NCBI GenBank assembly: GCA_963932145.1
Contig: OZ010571.1
Coordinates: 155,905,056-155,969,055 of the forward strand
Reading direction: 5' to 3'
Source of the DNA: Acanthosepion lycidas
Taxonomy: Eukaryota > Mollusca > Cephalopoda > Sepiida > Sepiidae
Length of the DNA stretch: 64,000 bases
Shown: one piece after another, positions 10,620-21,316 of the stretch
Layout of the letters: every line of letters starts with the position of its first letter
Position numbering within the stretch: position 1 is the first letter of the stretch
Notes under the pieces: model-generated
Database searches by the model: none
The model's input: the letters and a program-made list of their open reading frames with translations, nothing else
Told to the model about the DNA's origin: nothing
Position numbers and translations under genes: made by a program

Positions 10620-11130
10620 TTTATCTTATATATCTGTCTATATCTCTGAGATGAGATATTATGATTACTTACATTATTTACATTATTCGCACTGTTATCC
10701 TCATCTTCAACGCCATATTCACAACGTTTCGGCCGTTGTACGCTTCAGCCTTTATGTCTATGTCTCTCTATATATCTGTCTATATCTCTGAGATAAGTTA
10801 TTATGATTACTTGTATTATTTACATTATTCAGACTGTTATCCTCATCTTAATTGCCATATTAATAACGTTTCGGCCGTTGTAGGTTCCGACCGTCTTTAG
10901 GTGATTGGAATTTCGAACCGAACCTTTATTTCGTCCACCGAGGTAGACACTTCTAATTCCACGTGCCATGCCTCTTCCGGATGTCTCAGTTATTTCCTTT
11001 TAATTCAATTCTCCAAGTTTTGGTTCAACACTCCTGTGGCCTAGTATTGGATTGGACTCACAACCACTTGTGTCTAGTCACTGGATCTAACCAACGTCTT
11101 TATCCATTGAGTCAATGTCTCCTTGAAAAC
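10620..11130 (-). mobile_element. tRNA-derived SINE, long divergent copy with two tails
   Basis: On the minus strand it starts near 11125 with an A-box-like TGACTCAATGGATAAAG, then GAGTCCAATCC (box B-like), body, hairpin core, GAAACGTT and two tail units (10632-10745 and 10773-10885). Divergence from the other copies is higher, suggesting an older insertion. Confidence 0.8.
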
Positions 11131-11394
11131 ACATTGCTCAGCTTATATGGCTTAGGTATTAAAATAAAAAATTTCCAATTTGTTTCATTTGAGAAATATA
11201 ACTCACACATTGCTAATAGGCAGTTCATCTTCACTCGGCCTATGTAAATATTGTAAATGTAAACAAGAATATCCTGTAAATATTTTATATATAATAAGTA
11301 GTAGATAGGTTTGTCAATAGGAGTAGATAGGTCCGTCTATCATCCGATTCACATTTTCCCGGTATTTTTTTTCTTTTTCTTACACAAGTAGAGG

Positions 11395-11525
11395 TTTATC
11401 CCTTGTTTACTGCTTAGGATTACGTTTCAGGTTCCTTCTAATGTCTTTTCATTCTGTTTCACTTCCAGTAGCCGCTTGCGTCTTAGTGGTATTATCGCCT
11501 TGCTTGGGGTGAATTGATTAAAAAA
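11395..11525 (+). mobile_element. LINE 3' end fragment (Jockey/CR1-like family)
   Basis: AGTAGCCGCTTGCGTCTTAG, then GCCTTGCTTGGGGTGAA and GATTAAAA, match the end of the LINE copies at 36820-36885 and 61815-61880. Little of the ORF remains. Confidence 0.6.
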
Positions 11526-11529
11526 ATTA

Positions 11530-12100
11530 CATGGATAGAAAGAGTTTATTTCGAATATATATTGTTTTTCTCTATTTCTGATGGATTCCACAGATGAGCC
11601 ATGTTCTCTAACAAGTTTATTAGATTTTTTTACGACTAGTTAAAAAAGAAATAGGTCACATAAATAAGCGATCTCATGTTGAATTGACAGTTTCAATCAA
11701 GTGTGCAAGAAAACCTGTCTCATTCGATTAAGAGTTATAGAGAAAGGCCATATTGACATGTGATGAGACCGTTTTTTATCTCCGGAACCGGAAGAGGAAG
11801 AATGAAAGAGATAATTATTTTCGTACTCGTTAGTGCCATTGCCCGAACAAAAGAGTTTAATGAGTGTACACACTCCAATTATTTGTATTTTTCGCTTTTA
11901 TCAGTTGTCATTTCTTATATAACAAAATGTGAAATAATAGATATTCACTAAATTCAGCTCCATTATAGAAGGAAATCAAGCTTTGGTAGAAGAAGGGATT
12001 GAAAAATGCTTTGAGTCAATTTTTCAAGTGGAGAGGGTCTACTTGTTTAGAAAAATCGAGAAAAAAAAATATGTATCAGTGTCTTCCTTGATCATTCCAC
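11530..12100. other. Sequence without recognised features
   Basis: A 63-residue frame at 11760-11951 has no familiar domain. No dispersed repeat recognised. Confidence 0.45.
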
Positions 12101-12102
12101 AC

Positions 12103-12430
12103 TCAGTAAAACTGTAAAGCCACTAAGACATGTGGGTTTACTGAGTGTGAAAGAAACCGAAACATTATTAAGGAACTGGAATAACAGAAGAGTAATCCGG
12201 AAGACAGTTGATGACGATTGATATCATATTTAAAGTTGGCTGAAAAGCATAGAGCCAGAAGAGTCTTCCACGATCGATATGTGCGAGAAAAGAAACTGTT
12301 AGCATAGAACTTACGGTTGCATTTAGCCAGTTCAACTTTAAACTGATGAAACCTTGTTATCATAAAGTAATGAGGTAAATCTCTCTTCTATTACTCACAC
12401 TCATAGCTGAAAGTATATTTTAGGTGGACA
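12103..12430 (-). mobile_element. LINE RT C-terminal remnant (Jockey/CR1-like)
   Basis: The minus-strand frame reads ITRFHQFKVELAKCNRKFY, ANSFFSRTYRSWKTLLAL, CFSANF and YDINRH. This fits the C-terminal pattern TR-x(n)-V-x(n)-F-x-x-SF-x-R-x-x-x-WN-x-LP-x(n)-FK of Jockey- and CR1-group LINE ORFs. WN-LP is degraded to WKTLL. The start of the ORF is missing and a stop follows. Related copies are at 21317-21905 and 63160-63640. Confidence 0.7.
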
Positions 12431-12577
12431 TTACTAATTTTGACACATAATTTTTATTATGGTCTTGTAAATAGAGGGACGATGATTAATGAGCTTAAAT
12501 TTGGGGAGCTGCGCTCAGATTTAGAGATTTCGATCTGAAATTAGTTTAATGGATCAACATTTCTCTTTATAGTGATT

Positions 12578-12716
12578 TTCCAAGCGTAGCTTAGATGTGG
12601 CACAATGCCGAAATTAGGGGGCACTCAGTGAGGGTCGAACTCACTACTCAGTCGTAATTGCTCTACCGAGCCAAGCTTGCTAACCATTACACCGCCTTGA
12701 GGGGCCCCCATTTCTC
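12578..12716 (-). mobile_element. tRNA-headed SINE, second family
   Basis: On the minus strand GGCGGTGTAATGGTTAGCAA gives an A-box region and GAGTTCGACCC (12632-12642) is a good box B. The body GTGCCCCC ... GGCATTGTGCCACAT ... AAGCTACGCTTGG recurs at 33625-33765 and 49375-49510. These features mark a tRNA-derived SINE distinct from the main SINE family. Confidence 0.75.
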
Positions 12717-12719
12717 TTT

Positions 12720-13110
12720 ATAGAGTTGGTCAGTTAATCCAGATGAAATGCACACAAATATCAAAGTAACAAATTCAATAAGCGAATGTTGTAAATATAT
12801 CAGTATTAAAATCTAACGAAGAAGGAAATGTAATATATTTTTGCTAACTTCGGACATTGTGGTTTCGTAGATATTTCAACACTAAAATATATGTAGAACT
12901 TAGAATTAATTAGTTATATTACCAGTGAATTTCCAATGAATCATTACTAAATAGAGACTGCATTTTGCGTTCATGTTCGGCGTCACACAAGTAAACTGTC
13001 AAAAATACTTTAAGATACTGTTTCATCATTTTTGGAAAGGGATGTTTGTTTTTCCATAGATATTTAACAGTATATATTTAAGAACATTTCAGAGATCCCA
13101 GCTGACATTC
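12720..13110. other. Sequence without recognised features
   Basis: AT-rich, no coding or repeat similarity recognised. Confidence 0.45.
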
Positions 13111-13130
13111 CCCATGACAGGACATAATCA

Positions 13131-13202
13131 CACAGACACAGACTCAGACACACACACACACACACAGACAGACACACACACACACACACACAGACACACA
13201 CA
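13131..13202. repeat. (CA)n microsatellite with CAGA interruptions
   Basis: Short CA runs broken by CAGA. Confidence 0.9.
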
Positions 13203-13206
13203 TATA

Positions 13207-13304
13207 TTAAGTTGGTGCAAAAATAATGACGTAATAATGTCGTTTTTTGACGTTAAAAAATACGTCAAAAAACGACATTATTACGTCATTATTTTTGCAC
13301 CAAC

Positions 13305-13308
<4 letters not shown>
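13207..13308. mobile_element. MADE1-like palindromic mariner MITE, copy 1
   Basis: A 102-bp near-perfect palindrome. Left end TTAAGTTGGTGCAAAAATAA, right end its complement closing in GCACCAACCTAA, with arms of about 47 bp around TAAAAAAT. The termini match the known ends of the Hsmar1/MADE1 mariner group (TTAGGTTGGTGCAAAA). It is flanked by TA, the mariner target site, and lies in an AT tract. It has no coding capacity and needs a transposase supplied elsewhere. Confidence 0.9.
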
Positions 13309-13359
<51 letters not shown>

Positions 13360-13415
13360 AAAAATAGTTTTAAGGTGTGCTATATTTATGCGATAAAGTG
13401 CTCAATACATGTTTT
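13309..13415. repeat. (AT)n tract followed by AT-element left module
   Basis: (AT)n runs to 13357. Then ATAGTTTTAAGGTGTGCTA, TATTTATG and AAAGTGCTCAATAC follow. The same module comes after AT tracts at 32047, 55953 and, more diverged, 56190. Confidence 0.85.
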
Positions 13416-13439
13416 TCTATTTATTTTGTACAAGTTTCC

Positions 13440-13740
13440 TTAAAAACGACAAGATACTGCGGTTAAGGTCCGTGGTTGAGCCGGGGTCCATCGCCCGGGA
13501 CGCAGAGATAAAAAAAATGGTTTAATATTCTTTTCTTGCTGATGATAGATTTTTTTTTTTACTCCTGTGGCAGTGTAGACTTCTGGGGTTATTGACCCTC
13601 GTTCGACGGCGTTCCTCCGCAGGGTTGGCGGGATTGCGTCTCGATTAAGTGACGGGCCTCTCGAAACGGAGTGGCTCTTGCAGCGTGTCACACTGGCGAT
13701 GGTTCGAGGTAATGTTTTCTCTATCATTGCTGCTGGCAGG
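13440..13740. other. GC/CpG-richer block of unknown origin
   Basis: Base composition rises sharply within AT-rich flanks (CCGGGGTCCATCGCCCGGGA, GGCGGGATTGCGTC). A 95-residue minus-strand frame spans it but contains no known domain and is Arg/Pro-rich as expected from composition. It could be a 5' region of a retroelement or a foreign repeat. Confidence 0.4.
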
Positions 13741-13744
13741 GGAT

Positions 13745-14760
13745 AGAAAAAAAAATTGTTTATAGTTACTTTGTTCTGGAATTGTCATCAATGTTCAAGA
13801 ATTATATTCTAGAATATTTTCAAAATTTCGAACGTGCTAGATTTAATAAAATTTCGAGTTTATGTTCGCTTGGAATCTCATTTTAATTTTCTAATCCATA
13901 GTTTTTTTATTTAAAGAATCGAAACATGCGTAAATATTGCTATACAATGTTAAAAATTGAAGAACACAAGTTAAAGAATTTAGATTATTACCACACACAA
14001 AAGACAATGGTTAAATATAGGAAAAAGTAAAGAAAAAAATTAGTTTCTTTAAATAATATGTGGAAATAACCATTCTTCACCTGATGGCGGTCACAAGATC
14101 TGAAACGTATTGATACTGTAATATACTGTTTCATCATCTTTGAAAAAGGATGATGATGCTTTGTTCCCGAAACCTCAGGCTGGTCATCTTATGAAGAGCA
14201 CACTACAGCAGATGAACTTCAAGGACTTATATCTGAAAATAGACACACGTACTAGCTGAAACTGGTACAAACCCACAATAGGGAAGTAAATAAAAACAAA
14301 TCCTACATTTGCGAAATGTTCCGGAAAATAGCTTGCTAAATATGTCTTTCTGTCTGGTACGCAAAGTCGATATACATACAGATGGAAAGATTTATTTGAA
14401 AAGATATAGACCGAGTATACAATGAATTATTGTATTTGCATGGGTTTCTGAAAATAATCTATGCATATATCGGGTATACAAAATATAAATGGGAAGATTT
14501 AATATTACATGCCGTAGGTAGAGATATTTAAAAAAAAGAAAAAAAAAGAACAAAGACTCACATGGACACACGCGCAAACAAACATCTTTATTTTATTACT
14601 GTGTCCGTTCATGACGTTGGAGATCGCTTCCTCTCTTTTAGTGATCTAAAAACGATTTTAGCCTTACCCCTGTGGTCGTCCTCCTTGTTGTTCTGTTCAT
14701 TTATTCAAAGTTTTTTCTGTTTATTCGCTATCTTTCTATATCATCTATGAGTGTTAAATT
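13745..14760. other. Sequence without recognised features
   Basis: CACCTGATGGCGG ... CTGAAACG at 14088-14118 resembles the CTGANGA/GAAAC module loosely. Otherwise nothing is recognised. Confidence 0.4.
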
Positions 14761-14767
14761 ATCCTCG

Positions 14768-14768
14768 C

Positions 14769-14831
<63 letters not shown>
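14768..14831. repeat. (AT)n microsatellite
   Basis: About 30 AT units with one C interruption. Confidence 0.95.
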
Positions 14832-14833
<2 letters not shown>

Positions 14834-15044
14834 GTTAATATCTACATTCGACTGGTGTAAAAAATCCCGGATACCAAAATTTGAAAAGAAAAATATATTA
14901 GAACAAACTGGTATCTGTGGAAAAAATTTGGAAAAAAAAGAAAAAAACTAAAAAACATCCGAGTAAGTCGAAAAATCGCCCAGTGTCGTAATGTCTAGCC
15001 TAAAGAAATAAACCCCAGCGGAGTAATATAAGAAAAAACGTAAA

Positions 15045-15190
15045 GTGCTCAATGCTCTAAGTAGAGCAGAGCATAAAGAATTCTTGTGAGCCAGAAACTT
15101 CCTACCTAAGCTTCACTTAAATGGGCCATCAGGTTGAACTGAAGATCAACATTGAAACCTAGGTAGGTAGTTTCTGCCTCACTTGGATTT
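15045..15190. repeat. Hairpin element with CTGAAGA/GAAAC core
   Basis: Outer arms GTGAGCCAGAAACTTCCTAC (15089-15108) and GGTAGGTAGTTTCTGCCTCAC (from about 15161) are complementary with few mismatches. Inside lies CTGAAGATCAACATTGAAAC. The left flank carries AAGTGCTCAATG. TTGAAACCTAGGTAGG resembles TGAAACATAGGTAGG at 48661, so the two belong to one family. Confidence 0.7.
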
Positions 15191-15280
15191 TTTTATATAC
15201 AGGTGTATATACCCCCTCTTGTTTTATATGTAAATTTATTTCTATAAAAATATATTTCTGTCCAAATACACAATTATATA

Positions 15281-15283
<3 letters not shown>

Positions 15284-15330
<47 letters not shown>
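15284..15330. repeat. (AT)n microsatellite
   Basis: About 23 AT units. Confidence 0.95.
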
Positions 15331-15333
<3 letters not shown>

Positions 15334-15334
15334 T

Positions 15335-16310
15335 TGATTGATGAGTAGATTTATTTTTCTGTTTCTTTTTTAACACATTAGTACATAATATAGTGGTAGC
15401 AGATGCAGATACAGAAAGTTGAAGAATTCCTCATCTACAGGAACAAGAAAGAATAATGCTCATTTAAATCGAAATATTTTGGTATTCTCATTCATCAAAA
15501 ATATTTACCAACCCAGACCTATTTGTTCGCATATCTTTATAATTTGATAACTTGTAGAATTGCCGAGAGCAGATATTTTCATAATGTCCGTCTTCTTGCG
15601 TTCCTTGATTAGCTAGCATGCGTGGATTGATGATTTCTGGACAAATAGTTCTTGTGTAGCGGTAAAATGTAAACAATTTCGAACAGTCGCATTAAATGAA
15701 GAATAATTGCTTGGCAGAAGACTGCATCATTAGGCTAACAATAGCAACGTGAGAATGTCTTCGCTTTTATCGAGAGCTTCCATTTTTCAGAAATATCAAC
15801 TTTTGGCCTAAATTTACAATGAACATCATTTCAAGTATATAACGCGCGATAGTGCAAAAGAGAAATAGAAGCAACCTGTTACATTGAGTGTCATCAATAA
15901 TCACTTTAAAGATAAGCTTTGTTAGCAGAGCAGGCGCCTTATGTAAATAGGGCCAAGGAACTTTCTTTAGAAAGTAGCAAGTTAACAAATGGTGATAAAT
16001 TGTCGAGTGGAAAGAATGTATTACACTTATCTTTCAACTGGGGAGGTCTAATGCTTAGCAAATCGTCATTCGAATTCTTGTCATTTTTTCTTCTTAGACT
16101 CGAACACCAAATGCCGGTACTGATCTATATTGCATAACTAATTTAACCTCAAGACAAGTGAACGTGTAGATTTTAATAAAGGTTAGTCTAACACAACTCA
16201 ACCGTAGTGAAACTGACAAAGATATTTGAAGACATTAACGACAGTGTAGAAAACCGGATTTTTAACAACTGAAGCTCATTATCAATGAATTTAGAAAAAT
16301 ACAATTTTCT
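15335..16310. other. Sequence without recognised features
   Basis: Frames at 15488-15676 and 15767-15988 (minus) show no known domain. Confidence 0.45.
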
Positions 16311-16314
16311 CGTA

Positions 16315-16416
16315 TTAGGTTGGTGCAAAAATAATGACGTAATAATGTCGTTTTTTGACGTTAGAAAATACGTCAAAAAACGACATTATTACGTCATTAT
16401 TTTTGCACCAACCTTA
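16315..16416. mobile_element. MADE1-like palindromic mariner MITE, copy 2
   Basis: A 102-bp palindrome almost identical to the copy at 13207 (loop TTAGAAAATA versus TTAAAAAATA), starting TTAGGTTGGTGCAAAAATAA and ending GCACCAACCTTA. It has TA on both sides. The surroundings are not an AT tract, so the boundaries are clear. The very low divergence between copies suggests recent spread. Confidence 0.92.
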
Positions 16417-16419
16417 TAG

Positions 16420-17570
16420 TATTGTGATGATTTAAAATAAGAACTTTATTAAATTTGAAAATCATCCATTTTAATGACCAGATTTAAGGACTTATTTTTT
16501 CCTGATTTTAATTTTTTTGTTAGCAATATTTGAAACTTGAATTGCAAGGCTCTGGTAATTCATCGTCATTGCACATATATTCGAATAAAGGTCATAGTTC
16601 AATAAATATGAGCTTAGCTTCCGTAACGCGTTAATCTCTCAAGTTTTTCAAATCATAGGAATATATGCATCGGGTCTAATGCAAGACTTGTCGCAGTCCT
16701 ACGAATATCAACTGAAGGTACTACTGTGATTAGAAATTTATTTCCGCAAGGTATTATTAGAAAATTTGTGCCAAATATCTACATATATCTTTTGATGGGC
16801 TTGAAGAACTGTTTTAAAACAATCGTTAAAATTTGTGGTTTTCAGGTCAAGTTGTTTTTGTTTCTAAAGGTATCAGGAAATTCGCTGTTTGTGAAAAGAA
16901 TTGTTTTTATTCAAGAAATTAGAAAAATCTCTTTGAATGCCTAACTGGTAGCGTTGTTTGGAGATGAGCTCTTTAGTTGATTCGTTGCTAAATCCGGTAT
17001 TTGAGTCAGAATTTGCCAAGTTGATATTTAAATTAAGAACATTTGTATTAACTATATTCAACAAAGGTTAACGCTTGCAAACGCGTTTCATACGCTGAAT
17101 GCAGCAAATATTTTGAACTGTTTAGAAGTGTTTCTGAATTGTTTTTAAGTCCGAATATGACCAGTATTGAAAGGATGTATGATTTTATAAGATTAAAACA
17201 TACGACTAAAATCTTGTAAAATATTGATTTCGAGACGTCAGCTCTTCTGATCGACAATTCATAAAATATCATCTGTGCAGAGAAAAGTATGAACTGTGCA
17301 TATAGATATTCAAGCTCTGCGTGTAACGATTTGCTTAAGGCGTGTGTTTCCCTAGGAAGAGTTCGGTAAGAAATGCAAATGATAGTGAATTCCGGTAGAG
17401 GGTTCAATGGGCCACGTGAGAGATTTGTTAAATATTCATGATAAACTTTTCTCTATGTTTCTGTTGTCTATACACTATCTTGTTAAATGCTTGCTTTCTG
17501 CTCTATTTATCTCTCTACATACGACCAACCCCACACATACACAAAAACTTGATAGATAGATAAGTCAACC
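16420..17570. other. Sequence without recognised features
   Basis: The longest minus-strand frame (17048-17407, 119 codons) is hydrophobic with no recognised motif and a Met start of no obvious quality. I do not call it a gene. Confidence 0.45.
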
Positions 17571-17641
17571 ACACATTTCTTCTTTCACTCTCGCAATACA
17601 CACAGACACGCACATAGAGAGAAACACATACAGAGACACCC

Positions 17642-17645
<4 letters not shown>

Positions 17646-17717
<72 letters not shown>

Positions 17718-17722
17718 ACGTG
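17646..17722. repeat. (AT)n(GT)n compound microsatellite
   Basis: About 25 AT units followed by about 11 GT units. Confidence 0.95.
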
Positions 17723-17765
17723 CGTGTGCGCTTATGTGCATGGTGTGTATAAATAAATTACTTAT

Positions 17766-17897
17766 AAATAAATTCAAAGATCCACCATATAAATAGCTAT
17801 TTTCTGCCTGCAAAACACAATAATTAACCTTGTAAGGTTAATTCTTTTGTAGAGAAATAGCTATTCATATAGGGATCTTTGAATTCCTTTTATATGT
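17766..17897. repeat. Imperfect inverted repeat
   Basis: Arms AATTCAAAGATCC ... AAATAGCTATTTT and AAATAGCTATT ... GGATCTTTGAATTCC are complementary over about 35 bases. The centre AATTAACCTTGTAAGGTTAATT is itself palindromic. No coding content. Confidence 0.75.
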
Positions 17898-18015
17898 AAT
17901 TTATTTGTATATGCTCTGTAATAAATACATTTAGCTCTCTTTGTGGATCAGTTTTAATATTTTATATTATTGGGATTCACTCAGATTATTTACCCACACA
18001 TTGTTACCTGTATAC

Positions 18016-18085
<70 letters not shown>

Positions 18086-18095
18086 GTCTATTCCA

Positions 18096-18166
<71 letters not shown>

Positions 18167-18188
18167 CATTTACATATAACACACACAT

Positions 18189-18247
<59 letters not shown>
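18016..18247. repeat. (TCTA)n(TA)n(CA)n(TA)n compound microsatellite
   Basis: About 17 TCTA units, a short break (TGTCTATTCCATA), more TCTA, then TA, CA and TA tracts. It is the longest GATA-type array here. Confidence 0.95.
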
Positions 18248-18248
<1 letters not shown>

Positions 18249-18784
18249 CATTTAACGCCATACTGCATTTTTTTTAAATCTCTGGTTAGCTTGTGGACAC
18301 TTGTTTACGAAAAACATCGTAGCTCCAACGGCTAAATTAAAAATTTCTAAATAGTTATAAAACTGCACGTTTACGCTTGTTTAAAATAATCACCACCACA
18401 GTGATCAAAGTTACATAAAATTTACCTTCACCATTCATTCCTCAGGATGATCTCAGAGGAGTTCGAAAATACGTGGGCTAATAAAAACTACGGTGCCTTC
18501 TTTGATGAATTTCAACATCAAGAAGATAATTAGAGAATTAGAAAGGATTATTATAAGAAGTAAATAAACATAATTTGCTGATGTTATTCAATGAAACATT
18601 CTTGATTTTGTGTGTGTATATTTCTTAGATAAAGTTAAAGTAATATTAGCGATTAATATTGGCAAACAATATACGTAAAATTACATATTTTAATATATAT
18701 CAAATTTCACAAACTTTCTGATAATAAAGTGTTCGATATGAGACCAGGAGGATAATCATTACTTTGGATATAATATCGTTCAAT

Positions 18785-18972
18785 AGTTATCGAAGGTCGA
18801 CTCAGTAGTTTCGTAATTTTTCAATCACTCATCGAGATTTCCGACAAGAAAGATTGCATTGATTATAGAAAATCTTTATTCTACAACCAATGCAATCATT
18901 GGTGTCGAAAGTCTCAATGGGTAATTGAAAATTTACAAAGCTATAGAGTCGTCCTTCGATAAGTATTGAAGG
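18785..18972. repeat. Imperfect foldback element, about 185 bp
   Basis: The left arm (TTATCGAAGGTCGACTC, TTTTTCAATCACTCATCGAG, AGATTGCATTG) is the reverse complement of the right arm (CAATGCAATC, CTCAATGGGTAATTGAAAA, GAGTCGTCCTTCGATAA), with scattered mismatches. Arms are about 85 bp with a short centre. Non-coding. It looks like an old MITE or inverted dimer. Confidence 0.8.
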
Positions 18973-18979
18973 TTATTAT

Positions 18980-18980
18980 A

Positions 18981-19048
<68 letters not shown>

Positions 19049-19069
19049 CGTGCGTGTGTGTGTGTGTGT
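18980..19069. repeat. (AT)n(GT)n compound microsatellite
   Basis: About 27 AT units, then GT with GC interruptions. Confidence 0.95.
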
Positions 19070-19074
19070 CAGTT

Positions 19075-19495
19075 TTGTTAAATTCAGTAAACAATGTCCG
19101 TCTTTTTAATTTTTTATCGTGTTTTTCCAATTTGCAAATTAGATGATTTATATCGGGATATTAATTGGGAATAACATCTTTGAAGTTCATGATTTATTCT
19201 TTAAAATAGTAAATATTTAACATAAATTCTAAATATATAAATTATTACTAATATTACTTTGAAATATTTTATACATGCTTTTCTGGTGTGGTCTAGCTCC
19301 ATTTAACTGTTACACATAACATTAGTTTCGACTAATTTAATCAATATATAATAATCATTAATAATATCAGATTAAGAGATTAATTAATTACTTCAAAATG
19401 ACTATTTACGTTTCATGTGTGGAAATAAAACATATATAAAATTCCGAAACGTCGTAACGATGGATGCGAATTTCTTAAATATGTAACTGAACTGC
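19075..19495. other. AT-rich spacer, nothing recognised
   Basis: No feature recognised. Confidence 0.45.
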
Positions 19496-19504
19496 TTTCA
19501 TATG

Positions 19505-19600
19505 ACTGCACCCCGTAGCCAAACAGGTAAGGCAAAGTTACTTAAAACTTTGTTCTCTAATTGAAAAGAGGTTCAATTCCTTTCGAGAGACACGTTTTCT
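19505..19600 (+). mobile_element. tRNA-like SINE head (class II tRNA-like)
   Basis: TAGCCAAACAGG (19516-19527) fits box A and GGTTCAATTCC (19570-19580) fits box B, spaced as in a tRNA. A D stem (GCC/GGC), an AAGTT/AACTT anticodon-like stem, a long variable arm CTCT/AGAG and an AGAGG/CCTTT T stem can be drawn. The acceptor strands do not pair, so it is not a functional tRNA gene. A SINE head or tRNA pseudogene is likelier. Confidence 0.55.
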
Positions 19601-19876
19601 TCAACAGGGCTTCTGAACATAGAATAGGCTAAGCTAGTAATAGTTTCACCCAATACTACAAGTTACTACAAAACCAAAACAGTAAGTTAAAAACTCAAGT
19701 CATGTACTTAAATCGCTTTGTCAGATCACAGCTTACATATGGATGTCATGCATGGTGACAAACCCTTTCAGAAATATCTAAATTGTCTGTTGTATACAAC
19801 TAGTTTTTCACATCAATGGTTAAAGGTGGCTTCGGGCAAATGAAACCCGAAGATCTCAGCAAGGACCATCTTTTTC

Positions 19877-19985
19877 GAACCTTGTGTCCTTGGGGTACAC
19901 AATCACAGAGAACTGTACCAAATAACAGAAACAGCATCAATGAGGACTTTTAATAACAAAAACAATTAAAATGGACAGCATTAAT
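19877..19985 (+). repeat. Flanking direct repeat, left copy
   Basis: CTTGTGTCCTTGGGGTACAC and the following bases through ACAATTAAAATGGACAGCA match 20808-20912 at roughly 85 percent. The two copies bracket the Penelope-like fragment. Confidence 0.75.
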
Positions 19986-20812
19986 AATGTTAAGCAAACA
20001 CTAATCAACAACGGCTTCCCTAATCACCTTATAGACCAGCAAATTAGACTATTTCTCCCCAAAGCAAGTGATAACGATAGTGAACACACAGCCAAAAATC
20101 ACAGACACATTTAGTACAAAAACCAAATGCATATTAATTACAAACAAGACGAATCTTCTCTAAGGCATATTATAAAGAAATATCCTACTCCAATTGATCC
20201 GAATAAAAAAAATCAAATTTATTATCTATTATAAATAATCCAAGAGAGCTAACATTATCCTAAAAAATAACAACACACCAGCTAAGTCAAAATTACAAAG
20301 AACAAACATTATCGATGAGTTCAAATGCCTTTTAAGGAACTGTGTTCCTGGTCAAACCGGACTCATAAATAATTACATCGGTTACACAACCACATGTTTA
20401 TCCAGATATCTTACGTTACACCTATTTGATCACAGCTGCATTAGAACCCATTTAAACACACACACACACAAATGTACCCGACTCCATTAGGAACATACTA
20501 GTAGAAAACAAATATATTAACTGCATCTACTTGCAAAAAAAGACTAAAAATAATGGAAGCTTTAATAATAAAAAAGAAAAAGACAACTCTTAGCAATATT
20601 AACTACGAACAAGGCCACAATGTGCTAACCGTATTCGGAAATTAAAAACATCCCTACCACACACCAATACATAAACAGAACGCACACTCTCAATTAAGCT
20701 GAATAATCAAATCATCCTTGATAATGGCTAAAGGTATAGCCGAAAGCGCTCGTAAATATAAAACATTTGGACAGTTTTTACACACTCTTTGTCCAGAAAA
20801 GAAAGCTCTTGT
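19965..20812 (+). mobile_element. Penelope-like element, C-terminal ORF remnant and 3' end
   Basis: Successive frames read NNVKQTLINNGFPNHLIDQQ, YKNQMHINYKQDESSLRHI, KLQRTNIIDEFKC, then NYIGYTTTCLSRYLTLHL. The last matches YIGxTTTTLSRRLTMHL of the GIY-YIG endonuclease of Penelope-like elements. The C-terminal segment (EALIIKKKK-like, NYEQGHNVLTVFGN) follows with shifts. The RT is missing. The 3' end (20716-20812) carries TTGATAATGGCTAAAGG ... TAGCCGAAAGCGCT and recurs at 2195. Direct repeats flank the fragment. Confidence 0.8.
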
Positions 20813-20912
20813 GTCCATAGGGTACACAATCACAAAAATCTGTGCCAAATAATAGAAACGGCATCACTGAAGACTTTTAACAACGTCAACAATTAAAATG
20901 GAGAGCACATGG
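20808..20912 (+). repeat. Flanking direct repeat, right copy
   Basis: CTTGTGTCCATAGGGTACAC through AATTAAAATGGAGAGCA, the partner of 19877-19985. It starts right after the 3' end of the Penelope-like fragment, so the pair may be the tandem LTR-like arrangement known for this class. Confidence 0.75.
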
Positions 20913-21316
20913 TAAGTCAAGGAGAGAATAATGACTTAATCAGGAGGCCGACACACGAACAAAAGGTTAGATAGAACCCCCCACCCCACCCCTATCAACG
21001 CTGGAAAGATCGATAACAGCTACTGGAATAGAGAAACCTACGTTCTTGAAAAATGTTTTAATAGAAATATTTTATAAATTTCAACTGACAGTGGCACAGG
21101 CAATAAATGTCCAATGTTTCCTTATAAGGAAATGGCTGATATGACCATGATCATGACCATGATCATTACCAATTTATGTATTTTTAAAAGTATATCACGT
21201 CAAGCAAGGCGTGGGTGCTACAAGCACGCAAGGGGGTACAGAAATTGAGAGCAGGAGTAAAGAGGGGGGTGTCTGAGGAAAGGATATAGAAATGGACAAT
21301 GATCAAGATCTAGGCA

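Noticed and set aside
14085-14120. CCTGATGG ... CTGAAACG as another hammerhead-core copy
   Set aside because: CTGATGA is imperfect and no stem II can be drawn. The resemblance is too loose.
17048-17407. 119-codon minus-strand frame as a gene
   Set aside because: No domain or splice context and no signal of coding constraint. Length is unremarkable for a 64-kb AT-rich window read in six frames.
19505-19600. A genuine tRNA gene
   Set aside because: A and B boxes and the inner arms are acceptable, but the acceptor strands do not pair and the anticodon loop has the wrong length.
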